Notes: a model not told the origin generated them from the letters alone. A stretch of 64,000 nt of DNA from Diphasiastrum complanatum (GCA_029204225.1 CM055102.1:61976168-62040167), one strand, 5' to 3'. Numbered from the stretch's first letter, positions 22,739 to 34,385 are shown. Numbers and translations: made by a program.

Positions 22739-22932
22739 TTATGTTCCAAGAAAATTCTCATTTTTTAACAAATGTTGCAAAGGCAATAAATCACTAAAAG
22801 CATGTGAGTTAATGAAATCACCACCACAAACTATGACAAAATCAAGTGTTTCATCATAGTCAATCCCCTTGAATTGAGCATATCCCTTGGCAACTAGTCT
22901 TGTTTTATAATTGTCGGAATAGATAGTCAATA
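22739..22932 (-). pseudogene. copia reverse transcriptase scrap
   Basis: The frame contains YKTRLVAKGYAQFKGIDYDETL, the highly conserved N-terminal part of copia RT (YKARLVAKGxxQxxGIDYxETF). It degrades after DFV. Immediately upstream on this strand is a block (cagcatcctggcaaactata) shared with 57.87 kb, where the same RT family is interrupted. Confidence 0.82.
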
Positions 22933-23143
22933 AACTGTTGCAGATATAGTTTGCCAGGATGCTGCTACTACAAAAAGTAGGTTCTTAACTAAAGATATGA
23001 TACATCATTGATCAGTGCAAAGCTTTGCCACTATGTAGAACCAACATTGGAGGATGAGGCTCCTTTGATCTTAAACCTTCCTTCTATTAGTTTTTTTCTT
23101 TTTGTACAGTGCGATCCACAATGAAAAATGACACATAAATAGA

Positions 23144-23287
<144 letters not shown>

Positions 23288-23379
23288 CATTAGCAAACCT
23301 GAATTGGCTAGTTATTTATTAATAAAAAGGTGGCCATTGAAGGTTTACGGGACAATAAAGGGTTAGGGTCAATGCTGCA

Positions 23380-23475
23380 GATTGAAGGGCAACCCTACCC
23401 TTCATAAAAATAGGTTTTTAACGTGGAGATTGAAAGGCAACACTACCCTTCATAAAAATAGGGTTTTCTTAAAAC
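23380..23475. repeat. 48-bp tandem duplication
   Basis: Two units begin gattgaagggcaac (23380) and gattgaaaggcaac (23428) and share tacccttcataaaaatagg. Confidence 0.75.
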
Positions 23476-23633
23476 TGAAGGAATGCCCATTCATATTTGA
23501 AGGGTGCATGATTTAAATGCCTTTCATTTGAAGGGAAAAAGGCCTACGATGGGCATTTTTCCCTTCAATATGCAGGAATAACTTAGGTGGCCAATATGCA
23601 TGAATGCATGGGGAGGAGGGCCATGCATTCTCC

Positions 23634-23748
23634 TCCCCATACATGCATCCTTTTTTTTTTAAAATTTTTAGTCAAAAAAATGTGTATGCATGGTGAGGGG
23701 AGGAGGATGCATGGGACCCATGCATACAAAAGTGTATGTAAGTTTATA

Positions 23749-23750
<2 letters not shown>
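23634..23750. repeat. dispersed repeat R3, copy 1
   Basis: Shares ccccatacatgcatcc, gtgaggggagnaggatgcat and gtaagttttat-like ends with 25595-25722. Each copy has inverted arms (atgcatcct / aggatgcat) and runs into a (TA)n tract. It is probably a small non-autonomous element. No target duplication was found. Confidence 0.7.

Positions 23751-23810
<60 letters not shown>
23747..23810. repeat. (TA)n microsatellite
   Basis: About 30 TA units with one interruption (tatacata). The right end abuts a Helitron-like terminus. Confidence 0.95.
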
Positions 23811-23812
<2 letters not shown>

Positions 23813-23837
23813 TAAAGAGTGCCCGTCATTGACGGCC
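23809..23837 (-). mobile_element. Helitron-like 3' terminus 1
   Basis: Read on the - strand, a 5-bp stem CCGTC-AAT-GACGG is followed by about 10 bases and then CTAA, with host T next (CTRR|T). This is the classical Helitron 3' end, inserted at an A-T dinucleotide in a (TA)n tract. The element body would lie to the right. Its 5' TC end was not found. Confidence 0.6.
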
Positions 23838-23991
23838 GATGGACGGCGATCTGGGTGACGACAGGTTTAGGAGGAAAGCCAATGGTCGTCGACGGGTGGC
23901 CGATGTATGTGTTTGTATGTACGTGAGTGCATGTGTTTATGTATGTGTGTATTCGTGAGAGTGTGTATATCTTTGCATGCGTGTGGGTAGT
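23838..23991. other. TG-rich DNA between two Helitron-like ends
   Basis: Purine/TG-rich imperfect repeats (gtatgtgtttgtatgtacgtg and similar). No ORF of note. Confidence 0.45.
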
Positions 23992-24020
23992 CTAGCATAG
24001 TGTGCCCGCCGATGGTGGGC
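23992..24020 (-). mobile_element. Helitron-like 3' terminus 2
   Basis: On the - strand, stem GCCCACC-ATC-GGCGGGC (one G-T pair) is followed by 8 bases and CTAG. The next base is A instead of the usual T, so this one is less certain. It lies about 180 bp inside terminus 1 in the same orientation. Confidence 0.45.
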
Positions 24021-24360
24021 GGCCAAATGATGTGCGGAGAAAAGAACTTTGGGTAAAACTTTCTGTTCATGATCTATGGGTAAAATTTTGATAATTCAAC
24101 CTAAATACGAAAGCCATATAATAAATCTTAGTGTGGTTCAGCTCATCGATGATGTTTTATTAGGTGGATTGACATGAGAAGGGGAGAACATATGGGGTGG
24201 GCGGAGTGCGGGTGTGCTCCCTAATGGTTAAAAGCAAGTTGTTTGGGCAAGAGGCCGATGGTTTAAGTGCTCGGGGGGGATGGGTGGGTGGGGGCGAGGG
24301 AGTGTTAAAAAAAGATATGCTCCTGCCCTTAAAAGCCTTAGTTCTTTTTTTTATTTTTTT
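24021..24360. other. no supported gene
   Basis: Mixed composition with G-runs. A box-B-like ggtttaagtgc near 24260 is noted, but no tRNA fold or target duplication was found. Confidence 0.35.
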
Positions 24361-24605
24361 TGGGGGGGGGGGGGGAGATTTCTTTCTTGATGGGGACTTT
24401 TTTTTGTCTCCTTTTGAAAAAAAAAACTTAATTCATGGGGCGTCAAAAAGCCCCTTCACTTTTTTTTGTTTTATGGAGAGTGGGGGTTCACATTTTTAAG
24501 AGGATTTACATTTATATTTTTTTATGAGAGGTTTACATTTAAGAAAAAGTGTCTGTGTGTGCGTGCGTGCGTGGGGGGGGGGGGGGGGGGGGGGGGGAGG
24601 GGGGA
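24361..24605. repeat. poly(G) tracts
   Basis: A run of about 14 G at 24361 and a second of about 27 G at 24572-24598, within G/T-rich DNA. Such runs could form G-quadruplexes. Confidence 0.85.
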
Positions 24606-24652
24606 GTAAATATTGATATATTTACTTTTAATGGAATGGAGGCACCCTCTTG

Positions 24653-24684
<32 letters not shown>

Positions 24685-24755
24685 TTTTAACCTTCTTCAT
24701 TTTTTTTAGGGGCATGGAGGGACCTCCCTCCCTCTATGGGTGGTTGGTCGGCCTG

Positions 24756-24759
<4 letters not shown>

Positions 24760-24819
<60 letters not shown>
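24760..24819. repeat. (GA)n microsatellite
   Basis: About 30 GA units. Long frames through it are artefacts of the dinucleotide repeat. Confidence 0.95.
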
Positions 24820-24822
<3 letters not shown>

Positions 24823-24919
24823 GGGGCCCGTGGGAAAGAGAGAAGGAGAAAAAAAGACTCTAGACTCTATACTTCATACAATATATCTCATCCACAAAAG
24901 GTTTTTTATATGGAGATGT

Positions 24920-25038
24920 GTGTATGTGCGCACACACACACGCATTTGTTGTGTCAGGGGTCACACACACACAACGAACACGCGCACACGCACACACATA
25001 TAGGCACACACACACACACACATAGGCATGCACGCGTG

Positions 25039-25071
<33 letters not shown>

Positions 25072-25090
25072 GTGTGTGTGTGCATGCACG
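24920..25090. repeat. interrupted (CA)n and (TG)n tracts
   Basis: Alternating acacac and cgcaca blocks, ending in cacgtgtgtgtgtgcatgcacgtg, a self-complementary alternating purine-pyrimidine stretch of the kind that can form Z-DNA or cruciforms. Confidence 0.88.
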
Positions 25091-25594
25091 TGTGGTCCAA
25101 ATCCCCCTCCCCCCCTATTTTTCTCCTTTTATTGTCTCTTTTACTCCCCTCACTCCATCGCCCTCCTTTTTTTTTTAATTGTGCATTTTTTGGCACATGG
25201 ATAAAAGCTTAGTGGGGTTTACATTTTGGTGGGAAACCCAAGTGGCCAAATAGGGTTTGGACCTATTATAAAAGGGTAACGATTTAGGAGTTAAAGCTAA
25301 CGAGCTTGGGCTTGTGGTTAAACATTCCTTAAAATGGCAGGCCAAGATAGGAATTTGAAGGATTAAAAAAAAAAACCAGTTTAAGATAGTCAAGAAAATT
25401 TTTATGTTCATGATTTATGGGTAAAAATTTGATAATTTAAAATAAAAAAAAAATCCAAGTAATAAAGATTATTGGCTAAAGTTTAAAGCACATTGAAGTG
25501 TGTGTATAAAATAAAAGTTTAGCTTCAAAGGTGAAGAATCTTTTTGGGGTCCACCCCTCAATGCACACAATGTGCAAATGTATGGGGATATGCA
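25091..25594. other. no supported gene
   Basis: AT-rich with short homopolymers. Nothing recognised. Confidence 0.35.
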
Positions 25595-25723
25595 CATTCC
25601 CCATACATGCATCCTCCTCCCCAAGTTTTTAGTTAAAAAAAGCTCATGCATGGGTGAGGGGAGAAGGATGCATGGGTGCACCCATACACATGCACAAAAC
25701 TGTACATAAGTTTTTATATAAAA

Positions 25724-25761
<38 letters not shown>

Positions 25762-25790
25762 CACACACACAACCAACACATACAGAATGT
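25595..25790. repeat. dispersed repeat R3, copy 2, with (TA)n and (CA)n
   Basis: Second copy of the R3 element (25595-25722), followed by (TA)n at about 25728-25753 and a short (CA)n. Confidence 0.7.
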
Positions 25791-25889
25791 CAAGATTGTG
25801 ATAATAAATTTGTATTTTCACTTTATATGACTTGGATTTATACCATATTAAGACAAATCTAAGGACACGTACTTAATCATGATGTATGA

Positions 25890-26052
25890 TTTGTATATTG
25901 CACGTGCATCCATGAAAGTGGTTGGAATCTGAATCTTCCAAGTGGATCTCAACACATCATATAATGCATTAGGCACAACATATGCTCAAGAATATATATT
26001 ACTATTATGTACCACAAAGAAATGATACCAAGTGCACTATATTCTCAAACAC
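25890..26052 (+). repeat. dispersed repeat R4, copy 1
   Basis: Matches the reverse complement of 34190-34385 through gtggatctcaa, atatgctcaagaat and acaaagaaatgataccaag. One shared reading frame (VDLxxxYxALGxxYAQE) is readable in both, with a stop here, so the repeat may derive from a coding element that I do not recognise. Confidence 0.75.
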
Positions 26053-26386
26053 CAATTGTACTAAATATGAAAAAGACTATTTGAAAATGAACTATTTTAC
26101 TATAAGAGAAGGATAGTTATTCAAATAGATGTATTGGGTTCTTTACTATTTATTGCGATATGTTCTAGTACATCAAGATATCTTTTTGCAAGAAAACGTT
26201 ACACAAACATATTTGAAACCAATTCTTGTAAGAAGCATTTATAGAAGCAATTTTCGGATAATATTGTCAACTAGTAATCAAGTTTATGATATTGCATACA
26301 CAACTTATTCTCGGTTGTATTTCTTGTGCATAGATTTTACTTCTAAATTTCAAAATACTCTAAATATAATAAATTATGCACCATAA

Positions 26387-26451
26387 TGCTTCTTGGTTTC
26401 AAAGGGGAGGCTCGAACTTGAGACCAAAGAATCTTTGGCTGTCAAGTTAAG
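26387..26451 (-). mobile_element. short tRNA-derived SINE, copy D (truncated)
   Basis: Contains the terminal hairpin region and box B-like AGTTCGAGCC but lacks the box A half. The target sequence ttatgcaccat(aa) appears before it (26374-26386) and after it (26452-26462). It lies directly beside copy E. Confidence 0.78.
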
Positions 26452-26462
26452 TTATGCACCAT

Positions 26463-26545
26463 TCTTGGTTTCCAAGGGGAGGCTTGAACTTGGGACAAAG
26501 AAACTTTGGATGACAAGCTAAGCAACAAAGCCAACCCCATTGGGT
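26463..26545 (-). mobile_element. short tRNA-derived SINE, copy E
   Basis: An element of about 83 bp with degenerate box A (TGGCTTTGTTGCTTAGC), box B-like AGTTCAAGCC and the CTTGGAAACCAAG end. It is bounded by ttatgcaccat at 26452-26462 and ttatgcaccataa at 26546-26558. Copies D and E therefore share three copies of one target sequence, as expected for two insertions into the same site. Confidence 0.83.
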
Positions 26546-26558
26546 TTATGCACCATAA

Positions 26559-28706
26559 CGGTATGACCCTAAGGTGAAGGCCTTGCTATGATATAGAATG
26601 GTAGTCCATTGTTGTTGACATTTTTAGTGCCACTTGTCAACACCTCAGGCTGCCTTGTGTCACAAATTCAAGTACGAACCATGTTGTGGTGGGACTCACT
26701 TGTATTGTGTGTGGGTGGATGGTATCAACATGCTTTAGTTAGGATGTATCTCTAGCCATGGAAATGAGTGCCTGAGAGAGCTAAGTACAATCACCAAATA
26801 GTATAGGACGTTGGTTATTGTAGGACGTTTGATAAGCTCATTGCTATTGATAGCTCTAGTGCATGAGGGTGAGTCAGTAGTAACTCTTATGGATGGACAA
26901 TAACAAAGCATTTGTCATGTAATGTAGTGAGATGACCTTATGGAAATTCATCAAGTAGATTCATAATAGTTGATATCAGAGCCTTCGATTATCATGTACA
27001 AAGTGCATGTGTTTCTAATTCTTTTCTTATAGCAAATTTTTTTGACCTCTTAGTGTTGGTTGGTGAAATTTGTGTGGTTATGCTTGAATTTCATAGCTTT
27101 TGCTTTGAGAAAGTGCAATTAAACCGGCTACAAAATTGATGGTTTTGGCCATGATTTGTAGCACCTAAATCTATGTTAAAATGGCTTAAAACAATTTGAA
27201 CCTTTTGGGTTGGTAGAACCTATTTTTTCATAGTTCCTAGATAAAAGCAAAAAGTAAACTTTAGAAAGAGGAGGGTGGGGCATCAAGCTTCCCCTTTTAT
27301 GTCTAGACTCTCTCTATTTTGTGCAGGCCCCTTTATGTGCAATGGAAGGGCAACCACATGGCCTACATGGAGGCTCGTGGGTTCCTCAATCAGAATAATA
27401 AATGTAGGGCCGTACTATTGGATATTGTGGTAAATTTTGACAATTGTCAGAGTGATGGATTAAACATAAGCATAGAAAGACAAATTTCAAACATAAAACT
27501 ACAATCAATCTTAGACTTAGAATCGCGAGACTCACTTTAGGACCTATAACTTTACTATCTTAGTAAATAATTAATATTTAAGATTCATTTTAGGTATCCA
27601 AGACAACCATACTAGCATTCCTAGAGGCATAAGAGACAACCATTGAATGACTAGGTAGTAATTTGAGAACTCATTGCTTACAAAACAAAGAAGTAGTTAG
27701 ACAATGTATTGAAATTAAAAAACAAGAAGCACAAGATACACATGTATGATGGACATTAATAACTATCTGATTGAAACTAATCAATTATAAGAGGACATTG
27801 GAATGACCATAAAAAAAGACAAAACTCTGATACTTAACTATTGTAATAAAATTCATCAAACGTAGAGTTTTGCTACTATGCATGAATCACACTAGGTTTC
27901 TTTGACAAAGAAACTTCATATCACTTTTTGATGATTTCTTCAAGATACTGAAATTGTATCTTCCATGTGATGCATCTATCCTAGTAGAATTTTGACCAAG
28001 GGCTTCTATACATTGATGTAAAAGCATTCATGATACTAGTTTTTAATAAGCCAAGATGTTGAGATTCTATTTCCCATATGATGCATTATCATAAGCTGTG
28101 CATGTTGAATTGTAGATATGGGCTTCTATATGATGCAAAAATCTTAATGATACTAGCTTTCAATCTTGTGTTTCATCTCATTGTCACAGAAAATATTCAA
28201 GATCAACATGTTGAATCTTCAAAGCATGATAAGCATAGTTGACTTGTGTGAAAGCTATATTATAATGATTGAAAATGGAATAATAGTAGAAGAGCTACTT
28301 TTTTAAACTATGCATCATTATAAGAAAATTTATTTTAAAAGGTTGACATTACGAGCATTGAGATTGTGCATTGCGATCGAACATAGTTTGAAGCGAACAA
28401 ATTTCAAAACATCCACATGGCAATATATAGTATGGAGGAATATCTTATTCGAGCACAAATATGTGTAAAGTCATGAAGATCTACAAATTGACAAGTTTAT
28501 GTCAAGTTACACTATTTGTTACATGTATAATTCTAGTACATGTGGATTGTTTTAAAAACTAAAACAATTCACAAAGAATATCTAGTATAAATTTCAAGCA
28601 TTTGACTCAAATAGAGTTACCGAACACAAAATAGCATACAATGCACTTTTTAGAGTAAAAGAGAAAAAACTTTTACCCATCGTAAGCAACAATTTTGCAT
28701 TTATTC

Positions 28707-28708
<2 letters not shown>
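26559..28708. other. long stretch without a supported gene
   Basis: AT-rich. A PBS-like tgatatcagagcc at about 26970-26982 hints at a decayed copia leader, but no gag follows. In 27900-28250 several phrases repeat loosely (cttctatannatgatg, tactagtttt/tactagcttt), suggesting old internal duplication. The 73-codon frame at 27319-27540 has no motif. Confidence 0.4.

Positions 28709-28758
<50 letters not shown>
28709..28758. repeat. (CA)n microsatellite
   Basis: About 25 CA units. Confidence 0.95.
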
Positions 28759-28761
<3 letters not shown>

Positions 28762-29934
28762 GTAGTGTTTATTTACAAACATTGACTAACAATTTGCAAA
28801 GTTAATTCTTCAAAGTGCATCAAAAACAGATTGTGATTCAAAACACTTGAACACCAAATCATCTAATCAACATCACAAAAAAATAACAAAAAACATTATC
28901 ATGCATACAAGAAACTTACAAACAACAACTTTAAAACTGTAATTAGCAAGAAATATTTCAGAAAATTGTTGGCCTTGGGAATATAAATTCTAGTTTACAT
29001 CTACATGAACTTAATCTCAAACTTGACACAAACCAAGAACTCATTTTTATACATATATGTGAGTTCATAATCGCCTCCTTCAATAAAGTCACAAAAAAAA
29101 ACAATTACGCAATACACGTAAAATGTCTCTACAAGTTTCTTTTGAATTTGAGAAAGTTTTCTTCAATGCTCACCAATAAACATCTCATGCATAACCTAGG
29201 AGACTTCAACATATGTGTGTGTGTGTGTGTGTGTGTAATAATGACGCAAAAACTTTAAGTCTATTATTTTCCTAAAATTTTCAAAGTTTATGAGTGAACC
29301 AACAACCACCTATGGAAATCAATTGAACCTAATAAGGACAAGAACTCTCTTCAATTCTTGGGAAGTGCCCAAACAACCTAAAATTATTGTTTCATCCCAT
29401 ATACTTCACCTTTAAACTTCAAACCACCTTTCATGAATCAAAAACCCTTTGTTGCATAGCAAAAAACATAACAATCACAAACTCTTACATTGAATTTTCC
29501 CACACCTGGTGAGTTTTGGTCTTTTGTTGTTGGTGTATCATGCTTGAGGTGGGGGCTTAACCCACCCAAGTTTGAGTGTGTGTGATCCCATGGGTATAAG
29601 ACTAAAAAGCACTCTTGCATTGAATCAAAGGAGAGTACACAACAACCAACAAGGTAACAGCAACAACAGCCCAAACACCAGCAAACCAAGCCTCTTGGGA
29701 TCTTCTTAGATCACCTAGTTTAGCATTGGGTTTTATTAGTGGAGTGACAAAATAATAATGCTGAATTCTATTAGCAAAACTTGAGATTCGCATACACTTT
29801 GAAGGCTTTCTAATTCTTGTTACTTTACACGGAAGTTTATCCATTATAATAGAAAACGTTATGAGGTTCACCAATTCATACACTAATTGGGCACATCACC
29901 ATCTATTGCATGCTTCTCATGATCATGATTTCAG
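28759..29934. other. no supported gene; 3' flank of a possible - strand gene
   Basis: AT-rich with a short (GT)n at 29214-29236. A frame at 29602-29883 (-) lacks motifs and lies where the 3' UTR of the possible gene at 29935-30486 would be. Confidence 0.35.
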
Positions 29935-30486
29935 TTACATCTCTACTGCTATGTAGCTCAGCTTCACAGATGCCAGTTTAAGCTGTGTTTGTATTTTTTT
30001 ATCGAAGTCATCTGTTTTGTTACAGAGCATAGGAGATGATGGCACGGCCAGAGGTACCACCTCATACTCATCTGAAACAGAGGTTCTTGGCTGCTCGTCG
30101 ACTGAACTTGCAAAATCCTTACAGTCCGCATCAATATAATCCGGCCAGCTACTGCGTTGAGGCACTATTACAAGCCGCTTTCTCTCGAATGACCTCTTAA
30201 TGGAGCTTGAACTCGCTAAAGAAGTTGCTTCAGACTTACGTTGGCTATCCATGACTGCATCGCTGGCAGAAATAGTGGCGTGTTCCAGGATTGCCTCCCT
30301 TTCATCAAATTTGTCTGCTAAGTTATCCATTTCATCACGTTTGTGTGCAAACGTAATCAGAGATTTTGATTCATTCCCGGAGGGAACATCGTATCCAGCT
30401 GTCTCATCTTGTAAGGAATGAGATTCAGAATTCGCATGCTCAGTTCCTTCAGTATTTTGTAACAACGAACTCATTTTGCTCTGCAA
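29935..30486 (-). CDS. possible host protein, last exon, unknown function
   Basis: The open frame ends in TAA/TGA-flanked AT-rich DNA and encodes a hydrophilic Ser/Glu/Asp-rich protein. It has a heptad-like stretch (DEMDNLADKFDEREAILEH), a basic patch (SIKRSFERKRLVIVPQRSSW) and the end DFDKKIQTQLKLASVKLSYI. On the - strand the sequence just before the internal Met reads ttttgcag|agcaaaATG, a plausible splice acceptor, so translation could start at that ATG (about 30474) after a 5' intron or continue from an upstream exon. I recognise no family. Base composition and even codon use resemble the AP2 exons more than the surrounding AT-rich DNA, which is why it is listed. The upstream exon was not located. 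Confidence 0.35.
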   Translation of the reverse strand: MQSKMSSLLQNTEGTEHANSESHSLQDETAGYDVPSGNESKSLITFAHKRDEMDNLADKFDEREAILEHATISASDAVMDSQRKSEATSLASSSSIKRSFERKRLVIVPQRSSWPDYIDADCKDFASSVDEQPRTSVSDEYEVVPLAVPSSPMLCNKTDDFDKKIQTQLKLASVKLSYIAVEM

Positions 30487-31480
30487 AACTTTGTAATACT
30501 ATTAGGTGGCCTTGGCAGTCTCTAATATGAATATGCGTCAGTACTTTCTTCAAGTCAAAATCTGCAAGAAAAATGTTAGATTTCAGTGCTGCGCAAAGTA
30601 CACATGGAATGCTAGATAATATTGAAGCACTAACTCCGAGGGGGCAGGGCGACGATCCATATCCAAGAAACAACAGATAACATAATATAGATCGGAGAAG
30701 AATATAGATCGGAGAAGAAAGCATCGCATATAAGTGATTAGATCGTAACTCCGTAACATACAGACTCAATAGAACAAACATATATGAACTATTGCAAATG
30801 CACAAAATGTGGCGCAATGCACCTCTCAAGAAAGATCTCTTAATACATCATATTATCATTCTGATTCTGTTAGTTATCATAGCTTCCTGAAAAGACTTCG
30901 AAACAAACCGAGAGCGTGAATATGGTTATGTTGCTGGTTCCATTACGCCATATATCCGATTTCTCAATGCTAATCTGGAGACTAATAAACCTTCTGCTCG
31001 ATGCGGCAAAAAAGAAATGCAAGCAAGTCGAATCTGCTAAATGATTTATCTAATGGCACAAAAAGAAATTATGGAAGGGTTGCTCAGTAATAGTACAGTT
31101 AAAAGGTAAGCCTTCCGTAGAGTAATAAGCCTTCTGCTTGATGCAGGAACACATCTATGATGCAGATGAATTCCTTCATGATTTATGTAATGGCAAACAA
31201 AGCTATTATATGGAGACGTTGCTCAACAACAGTACTGTTTAAAGACAGCATGGATCTGACCAAACCAATCTTCGCTATGGAATAATCAGATAAAACTGAT
31301 CTTCAAAAACGGAAAAGAAAGGTCGAGATTGAATCCACCAACAGACGATTATCACCGTCATTCTACGATTCAGACATTACTTCTCGTTCAGATACCTGTC
31401 TTTGCTCCAATCAATCAAACTCGTAGAGTTTGCCAAGACCAATCCTTCCACGAGCTCGCCCCGTCGCTGGCTCTGTCGCT
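30487..31480 (-). other. possible intron/5' region of the - strand gene
   Basis: No clear exon. Between 30990 and 31220 there are two related blocks (cttctgctngatgc..., atttatntaatggca) that indicate an old tandem duplication of about 120 bp. Confidence 0.35.
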
Positions 31481-31481
31481 G

Positions 31482-31520
31482 TGTGTGTGTGTGTGTGTGT
31501 GTGTGTGTTCTCTCTCTCTA
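31482..31520. repeat. (GT)n and (CT)n microsatellite
   Basis: About 13 GT units then a short CT tract. In - orientation this would be a GA/CA leader upstream of the possible gene. Confidence 0.9.
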
Positions 31521-32780
31521 CGCTTCTTTTTGTATGAAAATGCGATGCTCCTGAAGCTATTCAAGTAAGCCCCACCATAACCAAAATGAGTACTTTTTCT
31601 GTGAAAGTATATAAAGCAAAAAAGCACTTTAAATCTGCTTTTTGAAGAAAAGTAGCACTTTTAAGTTTGCCAAGTCTCACATGAGAGTGGACTTGGCTTC
31701 TAGATACTATTAGGTTTAACCTTCCATCAAATGTAGTTTTTGTTTAACTTCAAAGGCATCATGTGACAATGTCCTTGAGATGGCCCCAAAAGTGCAATCT
31801 GCCCATCACTATCTAGACAACTAAAAGTTGGAAAATTCTTTTTGGCTTCATGTATGCTACGAAAAGCTCTTGAGCAAGGGGCATTCTAGGCCTTGGGAAT
31901 CCTGTTGGAACTTTTTTGGAATAAAACGTGTTCAAAGGAGCATCACAATGTTAGGATCAATGCCTGATTGCGGGGTGTCACCTATCTACCTTGGTCTTGC
32001 CTCTATAATTACCAATAGCTAAGAAAATAATTGAAATGCTGAATTTCAAACATTATAGCTTTCAAAATAAAGGTACATAATTTGAACCGAACTGTACATA
32101 ATTACAATTCTAAAAAAGAATTTTGGGTGGGGGAGGGGGGGAACCACTACATGGCATGGCAGTCCCTGTTACGAGACTATTGTCTAGACTCACTCTCTCG
32201 AAATGCCCTTAATGTGGCATTGATATCAATTGCATGAACTTATAAATAACAAACCACAAATCATGTTGGTACATGTCCATCAAAGAAAAAACATGACTTA
32301 TAAGATCACTAACAACTACAGCCATATCCTCCTAAAAAATCGTACCTCTCATGGATAAAGGTCAAATATTTCATAGAACCATGGTTTCATGTCTCTTTGT
32401 GCACATATTTGACTTGCCTTTGGTCCAGATTTAAATCTCTCTCTCTTTTCAAATTACACTTGACTATGAGCTACCAGTATATGGTAGACGAGACAACACT
32501 CTTCTTTGCTTGTTAATGTAAGAACTGGATAGAATTTTGCAATCATTATGGAATGTCATGAGTGCAATAATTGTTTTTGACTTTGCCACGCTAGCGGTAA
32601 ATTATTGTTGTGATTTGTTAAAAGTTGAGCTATTGCTTTTAGGTGACATTGAGCATTAAGATGGATTTCATTTTCATTTTTTATTGCTATCATTGTATTT
32701 CATTTTTCAACTATTTGAATGTTTCTCAAGCCCATGCAACAAAGCTTATTGTGATACTAACCTTGTTTAGTTATTCAGGG
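31521..32780. other. no supported gene
   Basis: AT-rich. Short frames without motifs. Confidence 0.35.
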
Positions 32781-32891
32781 GCCTCAAATCTGCCCACCAG
32801 GAAGGGTAGGTGGATGAGAAAGTTGGTGAGTGATTCACTTGTAGATGTAGCATGTTATAATATGGCAAGTTCTAAATATGTGAACAAAAAG

Positions 32892-32940
<49 letters not shown>

Positions 32941-33330
32941 ATCTACTTATAATTCATGAAGAAATGGGGTTTTTAGCTGCAAGGGGATTCCATAGGTGTC
33001 TTCTTGCTACACATTCTATATGCTCAGCTTGATACATAGGGGATCATTGCACAATAGCTCAGTTTTGCTCCGCTCCGTTGACTCGATACATTCATGTAGA
33101 AAATTTGAAACTGAATTTGGAGTGTGGAATGGAACACCAAGAAGACTACTTTGTGATAGCCGAAGTAGTATTTTACTAGCAAAAAATCTCATCTTTCATG
33201 CAAGAAAAAAGCATGTCAAGGCCCAGTTTTGCTTTTTTTGGGAAAAGCTTCAAAAAGATGATATAGAGTTGGCCAACTTAAGAGCAAGTTGCAATATTTC
33301 TAACAAAACCTCTCTTAAGAGATAAACTTG
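32781..33330 (+). pseudogene. copia RNase H C-terminal scrap
   Basis: The frame 33096-33325 reads LLCDSRSSILLAKNLIFHARKKHVKAQF, matching the copia RNase H end (DNxSAIxLAKNPVFHARTKHIxxxYHFIRE). It then continues with ELANLRASCNISNKTSLKR, corresponding to the ADIxTKPL end. A (CA)n tract (32891-32933) interrupts the region upstream. Only the 3' end of pol survives, and no LTR was recognised. Confidence 0.78.
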
Positions 33331-34189
33331 GTAGCTCTATGTGTACCGCATTTCAAGCTTGGAAGAGTGTGGGGGCATATAGAATACTTAAGCTAGAAAT
33401 GTGCCATGTTATGTCATGAGCAAACCCAGCTAGTATTTGTATTTCATATGATAAGGAGTGTCATTATTTAGAATCTTGTGTGCTAAGCATGGTAGTGACT
33501 ATGCCACCATTGCCACTAAGTTCATTGACAGTCTCAATCATCATTTGCTTTTTCTAACCCTTCTTTTTTTTGCCATCATAATGTTTTCTTTGACTTGAAC
33601 ATATTCCTTTCATACTAGATTTCAATGTTTGTTGCACTCTAATTGTAGTTTCTTTTTAACAAAGGATATTTGTTAGAGTGGTTTCGAGAATTACAACTTT
33701 TTGGCTCAGTTTACTTCAATTCCAAGTACCTATATAATAGCACCTTCTTGTTTCTTTCAAACTCTTTCTATTTACATGTATTTTATCTTTATCCAAATGA
33801 TGTGTATTGCCTAGAATGTAGTTTCATGAATTCTTTGAATGTAAACCCCCCTCCATTTCTCATTTCTTTGCTAAGATGTTTCAAAGCATAGGTTATACAA
33901 ATGTTGGATTATGCATTTATCCTCTATGATAAATATTTTAAGAGTGGTACAAGTTGGCATCATAATCCACAAAATGCTGCTATAGATACTTCTTCTTGGC
34001 AATCTTTGGTTACATATTTGATTACGTGGGATTTGCTTTAGGCAAAAATGTTATGGTTTACTAAGACATTACACCATAAATAGTAGTGAGCCCAATATTT
34101 CTCTTTGTTTAACATGTTATCTTGACTTTGGAAATACCAATGGATTCTTATAGTAAAGTGGTTCACTTTCAAATAGTTTTTTTTTTTCA
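33331..34189. other. no supported gene
   Basis: AT-rich. The start carries gtgtgggggcatatag, which resembles the polypurine-type region after copia pol. No LTR could be confirmed. Confidence 0.35.
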
Positions 34190-34385
34190 TGTTCAAAATG
34201 CTTTCAAGTGAGATTATGCTTGACTTGGTATCATTTCTTTGTACTACATAATAATATTTACATTCTTGAGCATATATTCTACCTAATGCATCATATAATG
34301 CTTTGAGATCCACATGGAGAATCCATTTTCGTGATTTTAGCCACTTTCAATGATGCTCATGCAATATACAAATCATATGACATAC
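34190..34385 (-). repeat. dispersed repeat R4, copy 2
   Basis: Reverse-orientation copy of 25890-26052. On this strand the shared frame is open for 91 codons (MDLKALYDALGRIYAQECKY...). The protein family was not recognised. Confidence 0.72.

Noticed and set aside
24736-25212. Long frames over (GA)n and (CA)n, also at 20.3-20.9, 23.1, 48.8-49.1 and 58.8-59.1 kb
   Set aside because: Dinucleotide repeats are open in several frames on both strands. The Arg-Glu or Leu-Ser runs are artefacts.
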